From JALGVA01 sp964617715 (GTDB lineage: Bacteria > Armatimonadota > Zipacnadia > Zipacnadales > UBA5352), in contig CAZTZN010000001.1 in NCBI GenBank assembly GCA_964617715.1, forward strand, positions 1 through 64,000: a stretch of DNA of 64,000 nucleotides. Reading direction: 5' to 3'. Positions within the stretch are counted from its first letter, which is position 1. Every line of letters begins with the position of its first letter. A program made the translations under genes and the position numbers. The notes below the pieces were generated by a model. The model did no database searches, was not told where the DNA came from, and saw only the letters and a list, made by a program, of their open reading frames with translations. Below, one piece after another: positions 9,567-17,161 of the stretch.

Positions 9567-9588
9567 TGACCGGCGCTCGCGCCGGTCA
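9567..9588 (+). terminator. Perfect 9-bp hairpin downstream of the large hydrolase gene
   Basis: TGACCGGCG (9567-9575) and CGCCGGTCA (9580-9588) pair perfectly around a CTCG tetraloop, 113 bases after the stop codon and 77 bases before the DUF4838 start. No T-run follows, so it is a terminator-like hairpin rather than a classical intrinsic terminator. Confidence 0.45.
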
Positions 9589-9664
9589 CGCCGTGCGCGT
9601 GGAGACTGATGCAAACGGGATCCGTGCCTGAGCGTGGGCAGACACAGCCGGGAGGGCGAGGGCA

Positions 9665-11689
9665 ATGCGTGCCATGTCATGCCTCGTGGCCGGGATAGCG
9701 TTCATGGCGGCTGCGCCTGCAGGCGTGATGCCCGCCGGCGCCGCGACAATGATGCTGGTCGGTCCGGACGGTCCCGCGCCCGTGATCGTGATCGGCGCCG
9801 ATGCCGGTCCTGCGGAGCGCTACGCGGCCCGAGAGTTGGCCACCTACCTGGAGCGGATTACCGACACCACCATCGAGACGGTGGATGATACCGCGATCCC
9901 TGCGGGCACGATCATCGCCGTCGGCCGAAGCGCACTGACCGCTTCCATGGCTACGGCGGGTCTCGACCCTGAGCAGTACATCATCCACGTCGGGCCGAAG
10001 CTGCTCGCCATCGTGGGGGGCCGGCGCGCCATGCGCCCCGGCCGGCCCGCACGCGATTGCGGCACCCTCTACGGGGTCTACGAGTTCCTGGAATCGCTCG
10101 GTGTCCGATGGTACCGGCCCGAGCCGTGGGGCGAGCACGTGCCCTCGATGGCGGAGATCGAGCTGGAGATGGGCACGCGCGTGTCGCCCAAACCATCCTA
10201 TCGGCTGCGCAGTACCCTGGGCGGGGGCCAGTGGTACTTCCGGGAGGAGAGCGCCGAAGAGATCGAGCGGGCCGCGATCTGGGCGGTGCGCAACCGCCTC
10301 AACGCCGCCTGTCGCATCAGTGACCCCGAGCGGGACGCCGCGCTGGGCGGCCGGGAGGCCTACGCCTGGGGGCACATCTACAGCCGCATGATCCCGCCCG
10401 CGGAGTTCTTCGACTCGCACCCCGAGTACTTCGCGTTGATCGATGGGCAGCGCCGGCCGGTCGATCTGTGCCTGGGCAATCCTGAGCTTCAGCGGCTCTT
10501 CGCCGACCGGCTGATCGCGCGGGCCAGAGACCTGCCCTACATGACCAGCCTCTCGGTGGAGCCCGACGATTGCCGGGGCAGTCAGTGCGAATGCGAGCTG
10601 TGCCGGGCGATGGATGAGCCCCACAATCCGCGCGTAGGCGGCCAGGGCAGCAACCGGGTGGCCGCCTTCGCCAACATCATGGCGCGGATGGTGGCCGCCG
10701 AGGCGCCGTGGGTGAAGCTGCAGTGGCTGGCCTACTCCTCGCACACCGCCGCGCCCACCAACCTCGAGCGGCTCGAGCCGAATACCATCATCATGCCGGC
10801 GCCGATCAACGCCTGGGATGACTGGCGGCGACCGCTGCTGGACGAATCAAGCCCGGCCAACCGCAGGTTCGTGCAGACTCTGGCGGACTGGCGGGCGCTC
10901 AGGCCATCGTGCCTGATGATCTACCAGTACTGGGAGGGCTACGGCTGGCCGGGACCGCTGCCGATCACCCGCACCGTCGCCGACCGCCTGCGCAGCTACC
11001 GCACACTGGGTGTCAAGGGTCTGTACTGGGAGGCGGTGATGTCGTGGGGTCCGCAGGGCCTGGACTACTACATGACCGCCAGGCTGGCCTGGAACCCCGA
11101 TCTCGATGTTGACCGCGAGCTGCAGCTCTACTATCGCAACTACTACGGCCCCGCCGCCGAGCCCATGGCGGCCTATCACGAGCGCTGGATGGACGCCCTG
11201 GCGCAGGCCGAGTATCCGGTGCACAGCGGCGGCAGGGGCATGCACCTGGTATGCACGCCGGCGCTGATCGCGGAGCTGGGCGAGTACATGGACCAGGCGC
11301 GCGCGCTGGTGGCCGGACAGCCGCTGTATGAGCGCCGGCTTGGGGGCGTGTGGGCCGGCTACGAGTTCGCCCGTCGGATTTCGGAGATCCTGACGCTCAG
11401 AAAGCGGCACGGTGTGCCGGTGGATAGACCCGGGTGGGAGGGACGCGCCTGGTACCTGCGCAGTACCGAGGCCGAGGACGCCTACCGTGAGCTGATACGC
11501 TGGATGCGCGGCGTCAACGCCGAGGCCCCGGTGTTCGACATGGCGGCGCAGTTCGACTGCGACGTCGCCGAGGTCATCTTCCCCGAAGGCAATGCCGGCG
11601 CTTGCTGGCTGTCGTACCTGCCCGGCGATGTGTTGCGCGACCGGTTGGTGCCGATCGGGCAGGAGCAGGCCGCCCTCGCGGCCTTCTGA
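9665..11689 (+). CDS. DUF4838 protein with alpha-glucuronidase-like N-terminal domain
   Basis: The 674-residue product starts at ATG 9665, preceded by GAGGGCGAGGG. Residues 1-26 form a signal peptide ending A-G-A-A. Residues 35-150 resemble the non-catalytic N-terminal fold of alpha-glucuronidases: A-A-R-E-L-A-T-Y-L-E-R-I-T, then L-L-A-I-V-G-G and the hallmark Y-G-V-Y-E-F-L-E-S-L-G-V-R-W-Y. The following barrel region (about 190-500) is DUF4838-like, with S-V-E-P-D-D followed by a C308-x-C310-x-x-C313 cluster. There is no accessory binding module, so this is the minimal version of three DUF4838 proteins in the window. It is presumed to act on an extracellular glycan. An MmgE/PrpD gene follows on the same strand after 148 bases. 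Confidence 0.8.
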   Translation: MRAMSCLVAGIAFMAAAPAGVMPAGAATMMLVGPDGPAPVIVIGADAGPAERYAARELATYLERITDTTIETVDDTAIPAGTIIAVGRSALTASMATAGLDPEQYIIHVGPKLLAIVGGRRAMRPGRPARDCGTLYGVYEFLESLGVRWYRPEPWGEHVPSMAEIELEMGTRVSPKPSYRLRSTLGGGQWYFREESAEEIERAAIWAVRNRLNAACRISDPERDAALGGREAYAWGHIYSRMIPPAEFFDSHPEYFALIDGQRRPVDLCLGNPELQRLFADRLIARARDLPYMTSLSVEPDDCRGSQCECELCRAMDEPHNPRVGGQGSNRVAAFANIMARMVAAEAPWVKLQWLAYSSHTAAPTNLERLEPNTIIMPAPINAWDDWRRPLLDESSPANRRFVQTLADWRALRPSCLMIYQYWEGYGWPGPLPITRTVADRLRSYRTLGVKGLYWEAVMSWGPQGLDYYMTARLAWNPDLDVDRELQLYYRNYYGPAAEPMAAYHERWMDALAQAEYPVHSGGRGMHLVCTPALIAELGEYMDQARALVAGQPLYERRLGGVWAGYEFARRISEILTLRKRHGVPVDRPGWEGRAWYLRSTEAEDAYRELIRWMRGVNAEAPVFDMAAQFDCDVAEVIFPEGNAGACWLSYLPGDVLRDRLVPIGQEQAALAAF

Positions 11690-11837
11690 GCGAGGCGCCG
11701 CTCAGATATCGGTGGACAGCTCGACACAGCTCGATGCGGTGCCGGTCAGCGGCGCCCGATCGGAGCCGCGCGCAATCATCACGATGGGTGTGGACGCGAG
11801 CCGCCCGCCACAATCCCAAGCCACACGGAGCGATGCC

Positions 11838-13163
11838 ATGAGTCAGGTCGTTGCCGGGTACGAGAGCTGGATCACCGGGCTGCGCTGGGAGGAGCTGCCC
11901 CCCGAGGTGCGGCGCCAGGCGAAGCGGTGCCTGACCGACATCATCGCCACCGCCGCCGGCGCCCTGTGCCTCCCCACCGGCGACCTGATGGCCGAGCTGG
12001 TTCGCGACCAGTTCGCTGAGGGTCCGATCCCGCTGTGGTTCCGGCGGTGCGGCAGCTCGCCCGCAGGCGCCGCGTACTTCAACTGCCAGTGCGTGGACAG
12101 CCTCGATTGCCACGACGGTTTCCGACCCAACAGGGGCCACTGCGGCGCGACGGTGGTGCCGGTGGTCCTCGGCGCGGCGGTGCAGGCGGGCAACGCCGTG
12201 CGCGGACGTGAGCTGCTGACCGCAGTGGTCATCGGCTACGAGATCGCGACCCGCGCCGGGCTGGCGCTGCACCGGCTCTACGCGCCCCACTACCATGCCT
12301 CGGGCTCCTGGGCGGCGCTGGGGGCGACTGCGGCGGGTGCGCGGCTGCTGGGGCTGCCCGCGGAGCGCATCGATGCCGCACTGGGCATGGCCGAGTACTA
12401 CGCGCCCATGTCGCCGATGTTGCGCTGCACCGACCGCCCGTCGGTCGTGAAGGATGCCGCCGGCCCCGGTGGATGGGCGGCGGCCATGGGGCTGGCGATG
12501 GCGCGACGCAATATGGCCGGTCTGCCCTCCCTCCTGCGCGCGGAGCCGCTCGGCCGCGAGCAGATCGCCACACTCAGCGACGAGTGGCTGATTCTGCGCC
12601 AGTACTTCAAGCCTTACCCCACCTGCCGCTGGGCACAGCCCGCGGTCGAGGGCCTGCGCTTGTTGCAGGCCGAGCACGGCTTTTCTGCGGACGAGGTCGA
12701 ACGCATTGACGTCGCCACCTTCGCCTGCGCCGCCGACCTGACGCACTTCCCGCCCGAGCACACCGACGCGGCGCAGTACAGCCTGCCCTGGGCGGTGGCC
12801 GCGCAGCTCGTGGACGGGACGCTCGGGGTCGAGCAGATCCACCCGGATCGGCTGGGCGACGCCGCCATCATCGCCGCCGGGCGGCGCGTGCACACCCACC
12901 TGGCCCCCGATCTGCAGGCGCGCTTCCCCGCCGAGGCGCTGGCGCGCACCACCGTCACCCTCGCCGACGGACGCAGCTTCACCAGCCCGACCATCGGCGC
13001 GCGCGGCGACTGGACCGATCCGCTGACACCGGAGGAGTTGGCGGAGAAGGCGCGGGGGCTGATGACCGCCGGGCTGGGCGAGGAACGAACCGCACGCCTG
13101 CTGCACGTGCTGGACACGCTGGAGGACCGACCGGCGCGAGACCTGATGGCCGCGCTGTCCTGA
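11838..13163 (+). CDS. MmgE/PrpD family protein
   Basis: The start is ATG 11838 with GGAG at 11827-11830. The open frame extends upstream, but that part is unlike the family. The 441-residue product shows the family's helical order: R-R-Q-A-K-R-C-L-T-D-I near residue 30, a V-D-S-L-D-C-H-D segment, then G-H-C-G-A-T-V-V-P, Y-H-A-S-G-S-W-A-A-L-G-A near 155 and V-K-D-A-A-G-P-G-G-W-A-A near 204. A Y-P-T-C-R-W-A-Q-P strand near 258 also fits. Known members are 2-methylcitrate dehydratase, cis-aconitate decarboxylase and related lyases or epimerases in the cytoplasm. The histidine motif often reads H-P-G or H-P-S; here it is H-C-G, so the substrate may be an unrelated hydroxy acid, perhaps a sugar acid. 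Confidence 0.85.
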   Translation: MSQVVAGYESWITGLRWEELPPEVRRQAKRCLTDIIATAAGALCLPTGDLMAELVRDQFAEGPIPLWFRRCGSSPAGAAYFNCQCVDSLDCHDGFRPNRGHCGATVVPVVLGAAVQAGNAVRGRELLTAVVIGYEIATRAGLALHRLYAPHYHASGSWAALGATAAGARLLGLPAERIDAALGMAEYYAPMSPMLRCTDRPSVVKDAAGPGGWAAAMGLAMARRNMAGLPSLLRAEPLGREQIATLSDEWLILRQYFKPYPTCRWAQPAVEGLRLLQAEHGFSADEVERIDVATFACAADLTHFPPEHTDAAQYSLPWAVAAQLVDGTLGVEQIHPDRLGDAAIIAAGRRVHTHLAPDLQARFPAEALARTTVTLADGRSFTSPTIGARGDWTDPLTPEELAEKARGLMTAGLGEERTARLLHVLDTLEDRPARDLMAALS

Positions 13164-13182
13164 GCGCGCCCCCATGCCGGCG

Positions 13183-16100
13183 CTACTTCAGCGTCAGCCT
13201 GCCGAGCCGCGACGGCTCGTGGAAGCCTGCCGAGAAGTTGGGGCTCCATGCCAGCAGACTGCTTTGGCCGGCGTGGGCACGGAAGAAGTTGGCGTAGAAG
13301 CTGGCCCCCGCCGCCACGCCCGAGGGCGTCATCTGCGCCAGCGGGATGGCCACCTGCACCGTCCATCGATCCGCCGCCGTGGTGTCGCTGATCACCCGAA
13401 TGTCGGGCGACCACCCTCCCATCGGACCGTGCGGGAGACAAAGCGAGTGACCTGCGGGGTTGATGCCGACCTGACAGTAGGGCTCGGCACGCCGGTCCGC
13501 GAAGAACAACTCCCAGTCATCGCCCGACCAGATGCCCGGAGCGCTCACCAGCCGCGCCGTCTCGACGACCTCAGAGAGGCGCACGTAGAGGTACTCGCCA
13601 TCGTGCGCTACGCGGGCGTCGAGGTCGCACTCAGCGGGCATCCCCTGCAGCGTGCGCCACGGCTCCAGCACCGCCGCCTGCGCCCAATCGACCGCGGCGG
13701 GATCACCGGCGGCGGGCTCCGCCAGGCGCGGCACATCCACGGCGGGCGGCTCCTGTGACCGCAACCGCTCGATCATCGGTGCCATCGCCTGCTTCTCCAG
13801 GAAAGCGCGGCGCCCCTCGACCATGTGCTGCCACACCGCCCGGTCGAACAGTTCCACCCTACGCCGCTCCATCGCGGTCGCGGCCAGCTCGTGCGCCCGG
13901 CGCATGAGCCCGCCCAGCTCCGCCATGCGCTCCTCGGTGCCCAGCCAGCCCCACGCCAACTCCTCGGTCTGGTGCTCGGTCTTGACCGAGTTCTGGATGT
14001 CCGGGGGGTAGTTGGCGGGGTTGCCGAAGGTCTCCTCGATGAGCAGGTAGATGCGCTTCATGGGGGCGGCGGCCGATCCATAGTAGCCGGTGAAAAACTC
14101 ATCAAGCAGGACATCCACGTCACGCTCGGGGTCGTCGAAGAGCTTGAAGGTGATCCAGGTGTCCACCTGTTCGCCCAGGCCGTTGAGGAAGGCTCCGCGC
14201 ACGCCGTCGGCCGCGAACCGCTTGATGAGCCGGCCGGCGGTGTGGGCGAAGAAGCCGGGGAAGCAGTTGAAGTCCCGCCGGGCGGCGAGTTGCTCGGGGA
14301 AGCAGTAGTACAGCCACAGGTAGTACGGTCGGTCTTCCCCGCGGTCGATCCAACTGTGGTAGACGCGCATATCGTTGCGGGCCATATCCGGCGCCCACCA
14401 GTTACGGATATGCAGGCACATCTGCACCGCCACGTTGGGCTCGATGGTCATGCCCTCGGGGTAGTAGGCATAGCGGGAGTAGGCCAGGGCGGCCAGGTAC
14501 CTGTCGGGATGGGTCGCGCGCACCTCACGCGCCACGGCGTTGACGAAGCCCCAGATGTAGTTGCTGTACTGCCCGTTGGAGAACTGCTGGTTCGCCAGCT
14601 CGGTCTGGTTGATCTGCGCCCGGCACTGCGCGCACTTGCAGTACGAACTGTTGTCCATGGGCACGAGGGCGAAGTAGTCGCCCATCGCGTGCGCACCGGG
14701 GCGCAGCCGGCCGGTGTCGAAGTACTCCCGCGCATCCGCGACCACCTGCCGGATGAAGCCCGGGTTGCTGTAGCACATCTGCGGGGGGCGCCCCTGATAG
14801 CCCTGAGCGAACCAGTCCGGATGCGCCTGCTCGAACAGTTCCGGATGATCGGGGTTGGGCTCCCAGAAGCGATCGTAGTAGCCGTAGAACGAGTGGTTGG
14901 CGCTGTACTGCGCCCCGCCCGCGCGCAGGCGGCACCAGAAGGTGTCCATCTCGCGGGTGCCGGGCTCCCCCCACAGCCCGCGTGCCATGCCTCCCGGATA
15001 GGGCGGGTAGCCCTGGCGGTAGCTCATGGCGGGGGCGCGCTTGATGTCGCGCCGGGCGACCGCCAGCTCGCTTGCGGATGGGCAGACCATGCCGATCTCG
15101 CCCGGCCCGTACCAGCGCACACCACAGAAGTCCTCGAGGAACTGATAGACCGCGTAGCAGGTGGACTGGTCCTCGAACATGGGCGGCGGCGAGGGGGACA
15201 GCGCGCGGCCGCTGGCGTCCCGCGGCAGGCCATCCTCCTCATCACAGTGCAGCAGGACGGTCGTATGCTCGTCGGCCGCAAACGGGCCGCGCGCGCGGGC
15301 GCCCTCGGGCGTGCGTACCACGTCCGATACCCGCACCTCGTCGATCAGGCCGGTGAAGGGGTTGCCCACCTGCGTGCCCCCGCCGGGCATCCCTCCGATC
15401 CCCAGCAACGCATCCGCGCAGGTGGTCCCCAGGTACTCGGCGGTCCCCGCGCTGACGCCGTCGATGAACAGCTCGAGCGTGGCCGACGCGAGATCGTGGG
15501 TGGCCAGCACATGGTGCCAGCCGGGCTCGAGTTCGGCCGAGGTCACACCCCGCCCCACCTCACCGTTGTACACCACGTAGCTGATCTTGTGGCTGCCACC
15601 AACCATCTGGACGATGTGGTAGGTCCAGGGCGCAGCGCTGTCCAGCCGGAAGATGGTGCCCTGGCGCGAGGCGGTCTCACCCGGTATCTGCACCCAGGCC
15701 TCGAGGCTGCCGGCCGCATCGTCGAAGCCGCACTGGTCCACGCGCACGACGTTATCGCCGGCGGCGAAGCTCAGCGCCCGCCCGAAGCGCCCCGGGGCAC
15801 GTGCGGGTTCGAGCTGCGCGCTGACATTGGTCCACGGGTCCCGTGCCGCATCACGCCCGACGAGCGCCAGCCAGTCGTCGCCGAAGCGAATGATATACTG
15901 CTGAGGCATCAGCCGATCCGCATCGATGCCGACCGCGCGCGCCGCGCGACTGTCACCGACTATGATGCGCGGCCCACTCACCGGTTCATCGTCGGCGATC
16001 ACGGGCAGTTCGACCCCGGTAATGCGGCGCACGTGATCGCGCAGTTCGGCGGCGGCGAACTGCGCCGCCGGGCGGCATCGGGCGGCCAACACGATGTTCA

Positions 16101-16197
16101 CCGCCGGCCGGCCATCGCGCACCAGCACGAAATCGGCCGCCCGCGCCTCCATCAGAGCACAGGTGAGCAGAGCCATGGCGCAGCCGGTCAGTCTCAT
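13183..16197 (-). CDS. DUF4838 protein with an inserted LamG-like domain and C-terminal CBM9-like domain
   Basis: The start is ATG at 16197 with GAGGTGCGGGG just upstream, giving 1004 residues and a signal peptide ending E-A-R-A-A near residue 21. Residues 25-115 begin an alpha-glucuronidase-like N-terminal fold, as in the 9665 gene. This is interrupted at about 120-340 by a concanavalin/LamG domain (G-S-L-E-A-W-V, W-H-H-V-L-A-T-H-D, L-F-I-D-G, L-I-D-E-V-R-V-S-D). The fold then resumes with C-Y-A-V-Y-Q-F-L-E-D-F-C-G-V-R-W-Y. The DUF4838 barrel contains C520-x-C522-x-x-C525. The last 180 residues look like a CBM9 domain (D-G-E-Y-L-Y-V-R-L, D-D-W-E-L-F-F-A). The stop lies 20 bases from the convergent MmgE/PrpD gene. 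Extracellular glycan breakdown is likely. Confidence 0.8.
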   Translation of the reverse strand: MRLTGCAMALLTCALMEARAADFVLVRDGRPAVNIVLAARCRPAAQFAAAELRDHVRRITGVELPVIADDEPVSGPRIIVGDSRAARAVGIDADRLMPQQYIIRFGDDWLALVGRDAARDPWTNVSAQLEPARAPGRFGRALSFAAGDNVVRVDQCGFDDAAGSLEAWVQIPGETASRQGTIFRLDSAAPWTYHIVQMVGGSHKISYVVYNGEVGRGVTSAELEPGWHHVLATHDLASATLELFIDGVSAGTAEYLGTTCADALLGIGGMPGGGTQVGNPFTGLIDEVRVSDVVRTPEGARARGPFAADEHTTVLLHCDEEDGLPRDASGRALSPSPPPMFEDQSTCYAVYQFLEDFCGVRWYGPGEIGMVCPSASELAVARRDIKRAPAMSYRQGYPPYPGGMARGLWGEPGTREMDTFWCRLRAGGAQYSANHSFYGYYDRFWEPNPDHPELFEQAHPDWFAQGYQGRPPQMCYSNPGFIRQVVADAREYFDTGRLRPGAHAMGDYFALVPMDNSSYCKCAQCRAQINQTELANQQFSNGQYSNYIWGFVNAVAREVRATHPDRYLAALAYSRYAYYPEGMTIEPNVAVQMCLHIRNWWAPDMARNDMRVYHSWIDRGEDRPYYLWLYYCFPEQLAARRDFNCFPGFFAHTAGRLIKRFAADGVRGAFLNGLGEQVDTWITFKLFDDPERDVDVLLDEFFTGYYGSAAAPMKRIYLLIEETFGNPANYPPDIQNSVKTEHQTEELAWGWLGTEERMAELGGLMRRAHELAATAMERRRVELFDRAVWQHMVEGRRAFLEKQAMAPMIERLRSQEPPAVDVPRLAEPAAGDPAAVDWAQAAVLEPWRTLQGMPAECDLDARVAHDGEYLYVRLSEVVETARLVSAPGIWSGDDWELFFADRRAEPYCQVGINPAGHSLCLPHGPMGGWSPDIRVISDTTAADRWTVQVAIPLAQMTPSGVAAGASFYANFFRAHAGQSSLLAWSPNFSAGFHEPSRLGRLTLK

Positions 16198-16310
16198 CCC
16201 CGCACCTCGGTTACGCCGCTGTGAACCCCGATGGACACGGGGGGCTCCCGGCAAACTCGCCCGGGCCACAGGCGCATGAGTAGAGGGTGTCCCCGTCGCG
16301 GTGGGTGGTT

Positions 16311-16331
16311 GCGGCCCGGGCGCCGGGCCGC
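16311..16331 (-). terminator. Perfect 9-bp GC hairpin after the DUF1549-DUF1501-PPC operon
   Basis: GCGGCCCGG (16311-16319) and CCGGGCCGC (16323-16331) pair perfectly around a GCG loop. The hairpin sits about 70-90 bases beyond the stop codon of the last operon gene, in its direction of transcription, and before the next start at 16197. No T-run follows on the minus strand. Confidence 0.45.
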
Positions 16332-16398
16332 GCGGTGCCTGCCGTGCGCTCACTCCGCTATCGCTCAGACGCACCGGTCACGATCCGCTTCCGACCGC

Positions 16399-17142
16399 TC
16401 ACGGTTCCATGAGCCGCACCGGCGCGGCGAAGCTGACGGTGAGGTCGAGGTGAAAGCGGTCCCCGGCGGCCACGTCGCGGCCTCCGTCCTGCATGATGGC
16501 CGGAAAGCGGATCTCGAAGACCGGATGCTCCCACTGGCGCAGGTCCTGGATCACAACGTCGGTCGCCGCCTGCAGCTCGATTTTGACCGCGTCATCGGTA
16601 CCCTGCGCCACCTCGATCCTGGCCCCCTGGCCGGACCAGATCTGGGATCCCCTCTCCGACTGCTCCTGCGGGAGACCCGCAATCTGCGGATCGCCGTGGG
16701 GCTGTGAGATAGTCACCTCGCCGCCGCCGTACCGATCCACCGGCAGGTAGACCGAGACCTGCAAGCCGTTCAGCTTCATCGCCTGCGTCATGCTGAGGCT
16801 GTACTCGAGCCGCAGGCCCTGAGGCAGGGGCGTTACCCTCTCGGTGTACCGGATGGCGCCGCCGTCGGTGTTGGGAATCGGCAGAGTGCCGACGAACTCC
16901 CTTCCGCCATGATCCGGGAGATCGCTGACCTCCGCCGTGGCGGTCGCCTGCGGCGCGTGCCGCCACTCAAGCCCGTGGGCGCTCAGCTCGATCACGATCG
17001 GCGCGGCCTCGCCGCGGGCGACCTGAACCAGGCCTGTGGGCTGCAGCGTCGCGGTGAGGCCCTCCTGTGCCCATGACGCGCTCACCGCCAGCAGCATGAC
17101 CGCTGCCGTCAACGCCATCGTCCTCGCCTGTGATGCTCTCAT
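16399..17142 (-). CDS. Small secreted protein of unknown function, last gene of the DUF1549 operon
   Basis: The start is ATG at 17142, preceded by GGAGGAGAGACC; an upstream GTG/ATG extension would read through that site. The 247-residue product has a clear signal peptide (A-L-T-A-A-V-M-L-L-A-V-S-A-S-W-A-Q). The mature part is all-beta, with I-V-I-E-L-S-A-H-G, then R-L-E-Y-S-L-S-M and L-Q-V-S-V-Y-L-P-V-D. It ends in a strand reading F-H-L-D-L-T-V-S-F. No named family is recognised. It starts 19 bases after the PPC gene and so belongs to that operon; a shared role at the cell surface is an inference. Confidence 0.75.
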   Translation of the reverse strand: MRASQARTMALTAAVMLLAVSASWAQEGLTATLQPTGLVQVARGEAAPIVIELSAHGLEWRHAPQATATAEVSDLPDHGGREFVGTLPIPNTDGGAIRYTERVTPLPQGLRLEYSLSMTQAMKLNGLQVSVYLPVDRYGGGEVTISQPHGDPQIAGLPQEQSERGSQIWSGQGARIEVAQGTDDAVKIELQAATDVVIQDLRQWEHPVFEIRFPAIMQDGGRDVAAGDRFHLDLTVSFAAPVRLMEP

Positions 17143-17161
17143 GGTCTCTCCTCCTCCACGA

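Noticed and set aside
13825..16224. A 799-codon open frame on the plus strand
   Set aside because: It lies opposite the DUF4838/LamG gene and shows no recognisable domain or leader.
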